Shown: in pieces, positions 41,359 to 50,895 of the stretch | Position numbering within the stretch: the first letter of the stretch is position 1 | Layout: each line of letters starts with the position of its first letter | DNA from: SHVO01 sp041905525 | GTDB lineage: Bacteria; Pseudomonadota; Alphaproteobacteria; Rhodospirillales; Rhodospirillaceae | DNA: 64,000 bases | Assembly (NCBI GenBank): GCA_041905525.1 | Contig: JAYRKY010000001.1 | Span: 248,001-312,000, forward strand | Reading direction: 5' to 3' | Notes under the pieces: generated by a model | Told to the model about the DNA's origin: nothing | Seen by the model: only the letters and a program-made list of their open reading frames with translations | The model's database searches: none | Position numbers and translations under genes: made by a program

Positions 41359-41457
41359 GGGGCGCCTCCCTCTTGGGTCCGACGGAAGGTCGGAGTATAG
41401 CCCCGCTTTCGCGTTTTTTCCTATGTTTTCACCCCATTCGGTGGCAAAGGTCCGGCT

Positions 41458-42651
41458 ATGAACAGCCCGGTTACCCGTCATCCGCGTCTTTACCTTCAGC
41501 CCCGCGCCCAGCGGCGCCTGCAGTCGGGCTATCCGTGGGTATTCTCGAACGAAGTGCGGATGGACGCCGAGGCCAAGGCGCTGCCGGCTGGATCCTTTGT
41601 AACGATCGCGGATGCCGGCGGAACTTTGCTCGCCACGGCGCAATTCAATCCCCGAACCTTGATCAGCGCGCGGGTTATTGCCCATGCCCCCGATGTGACT
41701 ATCGACGGGGCTTTCCTCGGCGGCAAACTGAAGGCCGCGCTCGCCTTGCGAGACCGCCTCTTCGACCGGCCGTTCTATCGGCTCGTGCATGCCGAGGCTG
41801 ACGGCCTCCCGGGCCTCATCATCGACCGGTTCGGCGACGTCTTCGTCGTTCAGCCGAACACCGCCGGCATGGATGCGTTGCTGCCCTTGATCGTGGACGG
41901 TCTCGTCGCCCTCGCGAACCCCAAGGCGATCGTCGTGCGCGCCGACACGCCGGCGCGGGGGCTCGAGGGCCTCGAGCAGGACGTCCGGGTGGTTCATGGC
42001 GCCCTCGATGGCGACGTGCGGGTCGAGGAAAACGGCGCGACTTTTTTCTGCGACCTGACCTCAGGGCAAAAAACCGGATGGTTCTTCGACCAGCGCGATA
42101 ACCGGGCCTTCATGGGCCGGCTTGCGAGGGGTGCGAGCGCCATCGATCTCTATACGCATACCGGCGGCTTTGCGATGGCCTGCGGCCTCGGCGGCGCGCG
42201 CAGCGTCACGGCCGTGGATCGCTCGGCGCATTCCTTGGAACTCGCCGCCAAGGCGGCCGCAGCCAACAAGATCGCGTGCACCTTCGAAAAGAGCGAAGTC
42301 TACCCGTTCCTGGAAAACGCGGTGCGTGCCGGTAATAGGTGGGAGGTCGTGATCGCCGACCCGCCCGCCTTTGTGAAGTCCAAGAAAGATCTGAAAGCCG
42401 GACTCCAGGGCTATCGCAAGCTCGCGCGCCTTTGCGCCGAGGTCACGGCGCCGGGCGGCTATCTCCTCGTTGCCTCCTGCAGTCACAACGCGCCGCTTGA
42501 TGAATTCACCGCGGCGGTGGCGCGCGGCCTCGAAGATGCCAAGCGCTCCGGCAAGATCATCAGATCCGCGGGTGCGGGTCCGGACCATCCGGTACATCCG
42601 CTCCTGCCGGAAAGCGCCTATCTCAAGGCGCTCGTGTTTCATTTAGACTAG
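41458..42651 (+). CDS. Class I SAM-dependent rRNA methyltransferase, RlmI-like
   Basis: A 397-residue protein: PUA domain at the N-terminus (RRLQSGYPWVFSNEV), a beta-strand linker, then a Rossmann methyltransferase with DLTSGQKTGWFFDQRDNR, AIDLYTHTGGFAMACG and the catalytic-loop VVIADPPAFVKSKK. The family makes m5C in 23S rRNA. It is divergent from the iorA-type gene and its 3' end overlaps the convergent TPR-methyltransferase by 9 nt. Confidence 0.92.
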   Translation: MNSPVTRHPRLYLQPRAQRRLQSGYPWVFSNEVRMDAEAKALPAGSFVTIADAGGTLLATAQFNPRTLISARVIAHAPDVTIDGAFLGGKLKAALALRDRLFDRPFYRLVHAEADGLPGLIIDRFGDVFVVQPNTAGMDALLPLIVDGLVALANPKAIVVRADTPARGLEGLEQDVRVVHGALDGDVRVEENGATFFCDLTSGQKTGWFFDQRDNRAFMGRLARGASAIDLYTHTGGFAMACGLGGARSVTAVDRSAHSLELAAKAAAANKIACTFEKSEVYPFLENAVRAGNRWEVVIADPPAFVKSKKDLKAGLQGYRKLARLCAEVTAPGGYLLVASCSHNAPLDEFTAAVARGLEDAKRSGKIIRSAGAGPDHPVHPLLPESAYLKALVFHLD

Positions 42652-43530
42652 GACGACCGCCAACCCGGGAACGTCCTTGCCGGCTTCCTGCCGGGTGACA
42701 ACCTCCTCGATGAGCGCGACTTCAAAATCGGCCTGATCGGCGCAACGCTCCAGATAAGCGCGGCTGTGACTGAATCGCTGTTCGCGCCCCAAGATGTAGT
42801 CGCCGGTTTCGGCGCGCTGCACCGTAAAAGCAAAAAGTCCGCCCGGGCTGAGCGCTGCGCGGACACGGGCAAAGAGGGGCGTTAGATCGCCGACATAAAC
42901 CAGGACATCGGCCGCGAGAATGAGCTCGCATGGCTCGCGAAGCGACGCCAGCGCCGCGTTCATGTCGGCGGCTTCCAGGTGATCGTAAAGCTTTCGCCCC
43001 TCGGCCTTCTTGATCATCGCCGGGGAAAGATCGACACCGCCCAGCCAACCGGCGACATCGCGGAAGGCAACGCCTGCGAGACCGGTTCCGCACCCGAGAT
43101 CGAATACGCGGGAAAAGGGACGCGGCCAAACACGCGTGACAGCGTCTTTTAGCAGTGCGGGACCCCGGTAATTGAGCCGCTCGGTCAGGGCCTCATCGAA
43201 GCGTGGCGCATATTCGTCAAATAAGCGCGCCACGTAGGCGGCGGGCAGGGCCGCCGGAGTCGCAATTGCGTGAAGCAGCGCAAGGCGCGCGGTCGCCCCC
43301 ATGGAGTCGTCCGGGTCGGTTTCCAGATACGCCCGGTATGCGGCCACCGCCTCGGCGGGGCGGCCCGCATCGGCCAGCGTTTCCGCCAGGGCGAAGCGGC
43401 CTTCGGCCCATCGCGGCGCGAGGTCCAGGGCCTGGGAGATCAGGTCGGCGGCGGCCGAAAAATCGCCTTCCGCGCGCAGGCTCTGCGCGTAGTCGTAGCG
43501 GCGGTCGGCGGTCAGGTTTCCCGAGGACAT
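42643..43530 (-). CDS. TPR-containing SAM-dependent methyltransferase
   Basis: A 295-residue protein: two TPR-like helical repeats (about 10-80; AADLISQALDLAPRWAEGRF, AVAAYRAYLETDPDD), then a methyltransferase with SAM motif VFDLGCGTGLAG and LILAADVLVYVGD. The segment LFDEYAPRFDEALTERLNYR resembles methyltransferases often annotated as biotin- or ubiquinone-synthesis-like. Substrate unknown; the TPRs suggest a protein partner. Confidence 0.87.
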   Translation of the reverse strand: MSSGNLTADRRYDYAQSLRAEGDFSAAADLISQALDLAPRWAEGRFALAETLADAGRPAEAVAAYRAYLETDPDDSMGATARLALLHAIATPAALPAAYVARLFDEYAPRFDEALTERLNYRGPALLKDAVTRVWPRPFSRVFDLGCGTGLAGVAFRDVAGWLGGVDLSPAMIKKAEGRKLYDHLEAADMNAALASLREPCELILAADVLVYVGDLTPLFARVRAALSPGGLFAFTVQRAETGDYILGREQRFSHSRAYLERCADQADFEVALIEEVVTRQEAGKDVPGLAVVLV

Positions 43531-43585
43531 AATTCACACTCTCAAGCATTGCATGGGGGACTTCCAGACAGTATGTGAGCGTCCC

Positions 43586-44614
43586 ATGAACACAGTACCG
43601 AACGCCTCCGCCCCGCTTCGCCAGCCCGCCGAGTGGGACAAGCACAGCGCCGTCTGGTCCGCGTGGCCCAGCGCCGCCGATCTTTGGCTGGAGGACCTGG
43701 AGCCGGCGCGCGCCGAAATCGCCGCCTTGTTCAAGGCGATCGCCGACGATGGCAGGGGCGAGACGCTCAAGATCGTCGCCAACGGCGAAGAGGCTTTAGC
43801 GTCCGCGCGCGCCGCCCTCAAGGGGACGAACGCCGAAGTTATTCCCGGCGCGTTCGGCGATATCTGGTTCCGCGATACGGCACCCATCTTTGTGAAGGGG
43901 CCGTCGGGGCTGCAGGCCTCGTGCTTCAAGTTCAACGGCTGGGGCGGCAAATACGTGCTTGAAGGCGACGACCAGGTCGCCGCGTTCGTCGCGCGCCAAG
44001 CGTCGACACCCGCGCTCCTGAACGACTGGGTGCTCGAAGGTGGCTCCATTGACGTCGACGGGCTCGGCAACGCTATCACCACGCGCCAGTGTTTGTTGAA
44101 CGAGAACCGCAATCCCTCGCTCACTCAGGCGGATATCGAAGCTCGCCTCAAGGCCGGTCTGGGGATCGAGCATCTGATCTGGCTGGGGGACGGGCTCGCC
44201 AACGATCACACCGACGGCCATATCGACAATATCGCGCGCTTCGTCGCGCCGGGCGTTGTCGTGTGCATGGAGCCGTTCGGCGGGGACGATCCGAACACGG
44301 ACGCCTTGAGGGCGATCATCGCCGATCTGAAAGCGGCGCGTGATATCAACGGCCGGAAGCTCGAGATCATGACCGTGCCCTCGCCGGGCCGCATGGAGAA
44401 CGAGGACGGCGATGTCATGCCCGTGAGTTCGATGAACTTCTATATCGGGAACACCACGGTCGTCGTGCCCCTGTACGGCGCGAAGTCCGATGACGCAGCC
44501 GTCGCCGCGATCGCGAAGCTTTTCCCGGGACGCCGCACTGTGGGGCTGCCCGCGAATTCCGTTATAACCGGCGGCGGTTCGTTCCACTGCATCACGCAGC
44601 AGCAGCCTCTTTAA
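43586..44614 (+). CDS. aguA: Agmatine deiminase
   Basis: A 342-residue enzyme of the guanidino-group-modifying family that turns agmatine into N-carbamoylputrescine. Motifs: PAEWDKHSAVWSAWP, FGDIWFRDTAP, FNGWGGKY, LEGGSIDVDG, NDHTDGHIDN, and the catalytic Cys in GGGSFHCITQQQP. ATG 43586 is preferred; an ATG 33 nt upstream has no ribosome site. It lies 10 nt before aguB, so the pair makes putrescine from agmatine. Confidence 0.96.
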   Translation: MNTVPNASAPLRQPAEWDKHSAVWSAWPSAADLWLEDLEPARAEIAALFKAIADDGRGETLKIVANGEEALASARAALKGTNAEVIPGAFGDIWFRDTAPIFVKGPSGLQASCFKFNGWGGKYVLEGDDQVAAFVARQASTPALLNDWVLEGGSIDVDGLGNAITTRQCLLNENRNPSLTQADIEARLKAGLGIEHLIWLGDGLANDHTDGHIDNIARFVAPGVVVCMEPFGGDDPNTDALRAIIADLKAARDINGRKLEIMTVPSPGRMENEDGDVMPVSSMNFYIGNTTVVVPLYGAKSDDAAVAAIAKLFPGRRTVGLPANSVITGGGSFHCITQQQPL

Positions 44615-44624
44615 GGGTACGATC

Positions 44625-45470
44625 ATGACCAAAGTGACCGTGGCGGCGATCCAGTGCGCTTTCTCCACCGATATGGAAAAGAATATCGCCAAGATCGAAG
44701 GCTTCGTGACCGAGGCGGCTAAAAAGGGCGCGCAGGTTATTCTTCCGCCCGAACTGTTCCAGGGTCATTACTTCTGCCGTGAGGAGAAGGAGACCCACTT
44801 CGACGCCGCTTATCCGGCCGACAGCCATCCAGCCGTGCTGCGCATGGCGGAGCTGGCCAAGACCTTGAACGTCGTGATTCCGACCTCGATTTTCGAGCGC
44901 GAGCACAATCACTTCTACAACAGCCTCGCGATGGTGGATGCGGGCGGTGCCCTTATGGGCATCTACCGCAAGAGCCATATTCCCGACGGGCCCGGCTATG
45001 AAGAAAAGTTCTACTTCCGACCGGGCAACACCGGGTTCAAGGCGTGGCGCACAAAGTTTGGCTCGATGGGCGTGGGCATCTGCTGGGATCAGTGGTTTCC
45101 TGAGACTGCGCGCGCCATGATGCTGCAAGGCGCAGAGATTTTGTTCTATCCGACGGCGATCGGCTCCGAGCCTGACAATCCCGATCTGGACACAAAAGAC
45201 CTTTGGCAGCGCGCCATGATCGGGCACGCGGTCTCCAACGTTGTGCCCGTCGTCGCGGCGAACCGCGTCGGCACGGAAGACGGGCAGGTCTTCTACGGCT
45301 CGTCTTTCATCGCTAACCATCGCGGCGACAAGGTTGCGGAGTTGAATCGCACCGAAGAGGGTATCATCACCGCGACGATCGATCTCGACGAGGTCCGCCG
45401 CGCCCGCGCTGCCTTCGGGTTCTTCCGCGATCGCCGTCCGGAACTTTATGGTGCGCTCACCGAGCGCTAA
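44625..45470 (+). CDS. aguB: N-carbamoylputrescine amidase
   Basis: A 281-residue nitrilase-superfamily enzyme hydrolysing N-carbamoylputrescine to putrescine, CO2 and ammonia. The Glu-Lys-Cys triad is Glu in LPPELFQGHYF, Lys in YRKSHIPDGPGY and Cys in GICWDQWFPE. Directly follows aguA. Together they complete the arginine-decarboxylase route to putrescine; no arginine decarboxylase is in the window. Confidence 0.97.
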   Translation: MTKVTVAAIQCAFSTDMEKNIAKIEGFVTEAAKKGAQVILPPELFQGHYFCREEKETHFDAAYPADSHPAVLRMAELAKTLNVVIPTSIFEREHNHFYNSLAMVDAGGALMGIYRKSHIPDGPGYEEKFYFRPGNTGFKAWRTKFGSMGVGICWDQWFPETARAMMLQGAEILFYPTAIGSEPDNPDLDTKDLWQRAMIGHAVSNVVPVVAANRVGTEDGQVFYGSSFIANHRGDKVAELNRTEEGIITATIDLDEVRRARAAFGFFRDRRPELYGALTER

Positions 45471-45490
45471 CGATAGCCGGATTAAGGCCG

Positions 45491-46474
45491 TTACGGCGCC
45501 TGGGCCCTCCGCGCGTGATTCTCGAGAAACGCCAAGATATCGCGTTGAAGGGCGCGTTTTTGCTCGCTTTCTGGAAAGTTGAGGAAGGCGTGAAAGGCGC
45601 CGGCGTAGGTCTTGAACGCCACCTCGTATCCGTCGCGATTTAATCGTTCTGCGTAAATCTGACTCGAGTGGAGTATCGGATCATCCGCGCCGCACGCGAT
45701 GAAACAGGGGGGATGACGCTCAAACCGCAAATCCATCGGGGTAATCGCGTGCGCCGGGTCCACATTCGTGTCGAGCGCGTCCGGTCCCCCATACGCCTTC
45801 AGCATGGTCGCGACACCGGGAACCTTTGTGCCCGCGACTGAGAGTCGATCGAGGACGCCATAAAGGGACGTGACGCTCGCCGCCTCTGGGAGTTTGCGAG
45901 GGTCGCACCACCTGTCCACCTGCTTGAGAAGCTGGCTATCCGACAGCAGCAAAGCCGCCATCACCGCCATATTGCCGCCCGCGGAATCGCCGATAAGGTG
46001 AACTCGCGCGGCTTCTGGGAACGATCTTTTGATGAAGACAAGCGCCGCGAGCAGCGAGCGCAATGGACGCGGGTGTGGATGCTCCGGCGCTTTCGGGTAC
46101 TCGACATTGAAAACCGGATAGCCGGCTTCAGGCAGGAACATCAAATCGTGGCTATAGAAATTCTTCGTACCCATCAGCCAGCCGCCGCCGTGCACGTAGA
46201 CGACGGCATCGCGCGGCGGTGTATCCGGCAGCGGCGCGTGATAATCTAGGATCTCTTCGCGGTGGAGCCCGTAACGCAGGGTGCGCCAGTTTCTCGGACG
46301 GGCCCCTCGGAAAACACGAATAGTCCCGCAAAGTGCGCCGAAGAAAAGGCGTGTGCAGATAACGACAAGGTGCTGCGCCGCCGTCAGCGGCGTTGAATGG
46401 GCGCGATTGTCGTCGAGCGGTGGAAGGCCGCTTCCGTCGATCCTCTCAGCGCCGCTTTCTGGGCCGCTTGGCAT
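45491..46474 (-). CDS. Alpha/beta hydrolase, hormone-sensitive-lipase-like esterase
   Basis: A 327-residue esterase with oxyanion-hole motif YVHGGGWLMG, nucleophile Ser in LIGDSAGGNMAV, acid and His in ADDPILHS and AGAFHAFLNFP. A hydrophobic stretch near residues 35-50 may anchor it to membrane. Its start lies 29 nt inside the upstream dipeptidase gene, so the two are coupled. Substrate: probably short acyl esters. Confidence 0.88.
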   Translation of the reverse strand: MPSGPESGAERIDGSGLPPLDDNRAHSTPLTAAQHLVVICTRLFFGALCGTIRVFRGARPRNWRTLRYGLHREEILDYHAPLPDTPPRDAVVYVHGGGWLMGTKNFYSHDLMFLPEAGYPVFNVEYPKAPEHPHPRPLRSLLAALVFIKRSFPEAARVHLIGDSAGGNMAVMAALLLSDSQLLKQVDRWCDPRKLPEAASVTSLYGVLDRLSVAGTKVPGVATMLKAYGGPDALDTNVDPAHAITPMDLRFERHPPCFIACGADDPILHSSQIYAERLNRDGYEVAFKTYAGAFHAFLNFPESEQKRALQRDILAFLENHARRAQAP

Positions 46475-47681
46475 AGGCCTCGACCTGCTCCATCACGCGC
46501 AAAAGGTTGCCGCCCCACAGCTTGGCGATCTGGTCCTCGGTATAGCCGCGGCGTACCAGTTCAAGTGTGACATTTAGGGTTTCGGCGGCGTTCCCCCAAC
46601 CCCTGATGCCGCCGCCGCCGTTGAAATCCGACGAGATTCCGACGTGATCGATGCCGATCCGCTTGATGGCATAGTCCATATGATCGACGAGGTTTTTCAC
46701 GTCGGCTTTCGGCCACATATTTTCGATGGTGGCGAGCTCGGCCTCATACGCCTGAAGTTGCCCGGGTTGCAGGCGTTCGATGTCGGCCCCGTTGCGAATA
46801 CCCATCGTTTTGCGCAACGCCTCGATAGCCTTGGTCTTCTCCGCCGGAACAGCGCGCAAGTAAGGATCAAAGGCGACGACTTGGACCACCCCGCCGGACC
46901 GTTTGATCGCGTCGAGCACCTCATCGCTCACATTGCGCGGATGGTCGTAAACGCTCTTCACCGCCGAGTGGCTCGCGATGACCGGGGCCTTGGACACCGC
47001 TAGGATATCAAGCGCGGTCTTCATCGAGGCGTGACTGATGTCGGCCATGATGCCGAGCTCGTTCAGCTTCTCGACCACCTGTTTCCCAAGGGGAGAAAGG
47101 CCATTGTGTTCGGCCTCCGGTTCCTTGGCGTTCGGCTGCGCCGAATCCCCGAGATCGTTATGGCCGTTGTGCAGGAGGCCGAGATAGCGGGCGCCATAAC
47201 CGTAGTACACATCCAGAAGGCGCAGGTCCTTGCCCACGGAATATCCGTTCTCCATTCCGATCACGATGGGCTTCTTGCCGGCGGTGTAGATGCGCCGCAC
47301 ATCCGCCGCGGTATAGGCCAGCTCGATCTTGTCCTTGTAGAGATCGTCTGCGGCGCGGTGGATCGCCGAAAATTTGGTGAAGGCGTCGGCGGCCGCTTTC
47401 GCATAGCCCGCGATCGTGCGTTCACCCTGGCCCATGTAGACGATGAGGAACGGGGCATCGAGCCCGCCCTCGATCATGGTCGGGATATGCACCTGCTGCC
47501 CGCGTGGTCCGGGCTTCATCATGTCGTAGGCGGGAGTCGCGAAACCGAAGGGGATGTCGACGTGGGTGTCGATCGTCAGCACCCGCTCATGAATCGCGCG
47601 GGCCTTGGCGTAGAGATCGGACTCCGATTGCGCGTACGCCGGCGCCGCCATCAGCAGCGCGGCCAGGACCATTCGGATCAT
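46446..47681 (-). CDS. Membrane dipeptidase (peptidase M19), exported
   Basis: A 411-residue protein with signal peptide MIRMVLAALLMAAPAYA. It is a renal-dipeptidase-type zinc enzyme: zinc ligands in TIDTHVDIPF, Glu in VIGMENGYS, His in MADISHASM and VIASHSAVKSVYDHPRN, and Asp in VGISSDFNGGG. Family members cleave dipeptides, including D-amino-acid ones. Followed by the coupled esterase and preceded by the meaB/mutase genes 5 nt away, though function is unrelated. Confidence 0.93.
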   Translation of the reverse strand: MIRMVLAALLMAAPAYAQSESDLYAKARAIHERVLTIDTHVDIPFGFATPAYDMMKPGPRGQQVHIPTMIEGGLDAPFLIVYMGQGERTIAGYAKAAADAFTKFSAIHRAADDLYKDKIELAYTAADVRRIYTAGKKPIVIGMENGYSVGKDLRLLDVYYGYGARYLGLLHNGHNDLGDSAQPNAKEPEAEHNGLSPLGKQVVEKLNELGIMADISHASMKTALDILAVSKAPVIASHSAVKSVYDHPRNVSDEVLDAIKRSGGVVQVVAFDPYLRAVPAEKTKAIEALRKTMGIRNGADIERLQPGQLQAYEAELATIENMWPKADVKNLVDHMDYAIKRIGIDHVGISSDFNGGGGIRGWGNAAETLNVTLELVRRGYTEDQIAKLWGGNLLRVMEQVEAYAKRPRKRR

Positions 47682-47686
47682 GTGTG

Positions 47687-48679
47687 CTATCCCCCGAGAG
47701 AACTCCAGAATGCCTGGAGAATATTATCGGCCGCGAGGCCGGGAGTCACTTTTCCGTCGGCGATGCCCCGTTCCATGTCGGCCACCAGCGTCCGCAAACG
47801 CTCGTCGGCGCGCAGGTGGGTCATGAGACGATCCTCGATCATCGACCACATCCAGCGGATCTGCTGCGCTCTGCGCTTGGTTTCGAACGCGCCTGCCTCT
47901 TGGACGGCTTTCTTATGCTGTTGAATCTTTTCCCACAGGGCATCGAGGCCGCGATTTTCCATCGCGCTGACCGTCACGACCGGCGGCGTCCACATCGGGT
48001 TCATCGGTGTGACAATTCGCATCGCGTGCTGGTAGTCGGTCGCTGTGATCTTGGCGCGTGTGACGTTCTCGCCGTCCGCCTTCGTGATGGCGATCATGTC
48101 GGCGATCTCTAACACGCCTTTCTTGATTCCCTGCAATTCATCTCCGCCGCCGGCGATCATCAGGACCAGGAAGAAGTCCACCATCTCCGAGACGGTGATC
48201 TCGCTTTGTCCGACGCCAACCGTCTCCACCAAAATGATGTCGTAGCCGGCGGCTTCGCAGACCAGGATGGCTTCGCGCGTGGCGCGTGCCACGCCGCCGA
48301 GCGTACCGCCGGTGGGCGAGGGACGGATGAAGGCGTTGCCGTCGACCGCGAGGCGCGTCATGCGCGTTTTATCGCCCAGGATCGATCCGCCGGTGCGTGA
48401 CGATGTCGGGTCCACCGCAAGCACCGCGACCTTATGGCCAGCCCCTGTCAGCATAGTGCCGAACGCGTCGATGAAGGTGCTCTTGCCCGCCCCCGGCAGA
48501 CCGCTGATCCCGATGCGCAGCGATTGTCCGGTGCGCGGCAGAAGGCCCAGCAGCATCTCCTGCGCCAGTTTCTGGTGATCGACGTTGCGGGACTCGATCA
48601 GCGTAATGGCGCGCGCAAGCTTCGCCCGGTCGCCCGAAACGACGCCCTCGATGTACTCCGCTGCGGCGAGTTGGCGCAC
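47687..48679 (-). CDS. meaB: Methylmalonyl-CoA mutase-associated GTPase MeaB
   Basis: A 330-residue G3E-type GTPase that protects and reloads the B12 cofactor of methylmalonyl-CoA mutase. Walker A GLPGAGKSTFIDAFG, switch region VLAVDPTSSRTGGSILGDKTRM, DIILVETVGVGQSE and base-specificity ITKADGEN are all present. GTG start 10 nt after the mutase large-subunit stop. Confidence 0.95.
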   Translation of the reverse strand: MRQLAAAEYIEGVVSGDRAKLARAITLIESRNVDHQKLAQEMLLGLLPRTGQSLRIGISGLPGAGKSTFIDAFGTMLTGAGHKVAVLAVDPTSSRTGGSILGDKTRMTRLAVDGNAFIRPSPTGGTLGGVARATREAILVCEAAGYDIILVETVGVGQSEITVSEMVDFFLVLMIAGGGDELQGIKKGVLEIADMIAITKADGENVTRAKITATDYQHAMRIVTPMNPMWTPPVVTVSAMENRGLDALWEKIQQHKKAVQEAGAFETKRRAQQIRWMWSMIEDRLMTHLRADERLRTLVADMERGIADGKVTPGLAADNILQAFWSSLGG

Positions 48680-48689
48680 CCGGATCCCT

Positions 48690-50885
48690 TTAGTGGCCTA
48701 GAGCCGCGTTGAGTTTTTCAAGGAGCCCGACCGCGGCTTCGCCGATGACGGTGCCCGGGGGGAAAATCGCCGCGGCGCCTGCTTTGTACAGGGCATCGAA
48801 GTCCTGGGGCGGGATCACGCCCCCGACCACGACCATGATGTCTTCTCGGCCCATCTTCTTGAGTTCGTCTTTGAGCGCCGGCACCAGGGTGAGGTGTCCG
48901 GCCGCGAGGGACGAGGCCCCGATGATATGGACGTCGTTCTCGACGGCCTGTTTGGCGGCTTCCGCCGGCGTCTGAAAGAGGGGGCCGATATCGACGTCGA
49001 ATCCCAGGTCCGCAAAGGCGCTGGCGATCACCTTCTGGCCGCGATCGTGTCCGTCCTGCCCCATCTTGGCAATGAGAATGCGCGGGCGGCGGCCTTCCTT
49101 CTCGGCGAACGCCTCGACCATCTTGAGCACCTTGTCCACGTTCTTCGCGCCCACTTCCTTGCGGTAGACACCGGAGATCGAGCGGATCTCGGCGACATGG
49201 CGACCATACACCTTCTCGAGAGCTTCGGTAATTTCTCCGACTGTGGCCTTCGCGCGTGCCGCATCGACGGCGAGGGCGAGCAGATTTCCGCCTCCGGTCT
49301 TCGCTGCCTCGGTCAGTGCGCTGAGCGCCGCATCGACGGTTTTCTGGTCGCGGTCCGCTTTCAAATTCTTCAGCTTGGCGATCTGGGCCGCGCGGACGGC
49401 CGAGTTGTCGACCTTGAGAACGTCTATGTTTTCCTTTTCCGTCAGCTTGTACTTGTTCACGCCGACCACTGTCTGGCGGCCGGAGTCGATGCGCGCCTGG
49501 GTGCGCGCCGCCGCTTCCTCGATGCGGAGCTTTGGAATGCCCGCTTCGATCGCCTTGGCCATTCCGCCCAGGCCTTCCACTTCTTGAATGTGCGCCCAGG
49601 CCTTCTGCGCCAACTCGTAGGTCAGCCGTTCGACGTAATAGCTGCCGCCCCACGGATCAACGCTGCGCGTCGTGCCGGACTCCTGCTGGATGAAAAGCTG
49701 GGTGTTCCGGGCGATGCGCGCCGAAAAGTCGGTGGGAAGCGCGAGCGCCTCGTCAAAGGCATTCGTATGTAGTGACTGGGTATGGCCTTGGGTCGCGGCC
49801 ATCGCCTCGACACACGTGCGCACCACGTTGTTATAAACATCCTGCGCCGTGAGGGACCAGCCGGAGGTCTGGCAATGCGTTCGCAGCGCGAGCGATTTGT
49901 CGCTCTTCGGATTGAATTGCTTCAGCAGCTTCGCCCACAACAGGCGCGCGGCGCGCATCTTGGCCACTTCCATGAAGAAATTCATGCCGATCGCCCAGAA
50001 GAAGGACAATCGCGGCGCAAAGGCGTCGATGTCGAGACCCGCTTTCATGCCCGCGCGCGCGTATTCAACGCCGTCCGCCAGCGTATAAGCCAGCTCGAGG
50101 TCCGCCGTCGCCCCCGCTTCCTGCATGTGATAGCCGGAGATCGAGATCGAATTGAACTTCGGCATATGCTGCGAGGTGTAGGCGAAGATGTCCGAGATGA
50201 TGCGCATGCTCGGCGCCGGCGGGAAGATGTAGGTGTTGCGCACCATGAACTCCTTCAGAATGTCGTTCTGAATGGTTCCAGCCAGTTGCGCGGGCTTCAC
50301 GCCTTGTTCTTCCGCGGCGACGATATACAGCGCGAGGATCGGCAGGACGGCGCCGTTCATCGTCATGGATACGCTCATTTGGTCGAGCGGGATTCCATCG
50401 AACAGGGTCCGCATGTCGTAGATCGAATCCACTGCCACGCCGGCCATGCCCACATCGCCCACGACACGCGGGTGATCGCTGTCGTAGCCCCGGTGCGTCG
50501 CCAGATCGAAGGCGATCGAGAGGCCCTTTTGTCCCGCCGCCAAGTTGCGGCGGTAAAAAGCGTTGGAGTCTTCCGCGGTGGAGAACCCGGCGTATTGGCG
50601 CACGGTCCAGGGCTGCGTCACGTACATGGCGGGATAAGGCCCACGCAGGAACGGCGCGATGCCCGGCCTGGTGTCCAGAAAATCCAGACCTTCGAGGTCC
50701 GCGCTGGTGAACAAGGGCTTCACCGCTATTCCTTCCGGCGTTTCCCACGTCAGCGCCTCAAGCGAGCCGCCTGCCGCCGCCGCGGCTTGCGCGTTCCATT
50801 CCGCGGCGGACAGCCCACCTGAATTCGAGGTCGACGAAAGGCCGATGCCGGCAAAGTTGGGAATCTTTCCCGCCGCTGTGTTCAT
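48690..50885 (-). CDS. Methylmalonyl-CoA mutase, large (B12-binding) subunit
   Basis: A 731-residue catalytic subunit interconverting (R)-methylmalonyl-CoA and succinyl-CoA. A TIM-barrel (RGPYPAMYVTQPWTVRQYAG, SGYHMQEAGATADLELAYTL, QTSGWSLTAQD) is followed by the cobalamin domain with AKMGQDGHDRGQKV (DxHxxG; His is the lower cobalt ligand) and VVVGGVIPPQD. AGGGAG before ATG 50885. It lies 10 nt after the small subunit. Confidence 0.97.
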   Translation of the reverse strand: MNTAAGKIPNFAGIGLSSTSNSGGLSAAEWNAQAAAAAGGSLEALTWETPEGIAVKPLFTSADLEGLDFLDTRPGIAPFLRGPYPAMYVTQPWTVRQYAGFSTAEDSNAFYRRNLAAGQKGLSIAFDLATHRGYDSDHPRVVGDVGMAGVAVDSIYDMRTLFDGIPLDQMSVSMTMNGAVLPILALYIVAAEEQGVKPAQLAGTIQNDILKEFMVRNTYIFPPAPSMRIISDIFAYTSQHMPKFNSISISGYHMQEAGATADLELAYTLADGVEYARAGMKAGLDIDAFAPRLSFFWAIGMNFFMEVAKMRAARLLWAKLLKQFNPKSDKSLALRTHCQTSGWSLTAQDVYNNVVRTCVEAMAATQGHTQSLHTNAFDEALALPTDFSARIARNTQLFIQQESGTTRSVDPWGGSYYVERLTYELAQKAWAHIQEVEGLGGMAKAIEAGIPKLRIEEAAARTQARIDSGRQTVVGVNKYKLTEKENIDVLKVDNSAVRAAQIAKLKNLKADRDQKTVDAALSALTEAAKTGGGNLLALAVDAARAKATVGEITEALEKVYGRHVAEIRSISGVYRKEVGAKNVDKVLKMVEAFAEKEGRRPRILIAKMGQDGHDRGQKVIASAFADLGFDVDIGPLFQTPAEAAKQAVENDVHIIGASSLAAGHLTLVPALKDELKKMGREDIMVVVGGVIPPQDFDALYKAGAAAIFPPGTVIGEAAVGLLEKLNAALGH

Positions 50886-50895
50886 CGTGCTCTCC

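Noticed and set aside
49782..50822. Long antisense open frame over the mutase large subunit
   Set aside because: Shadow of a clear mutase gene; Arg/His-rich composition typical of reverse frames.
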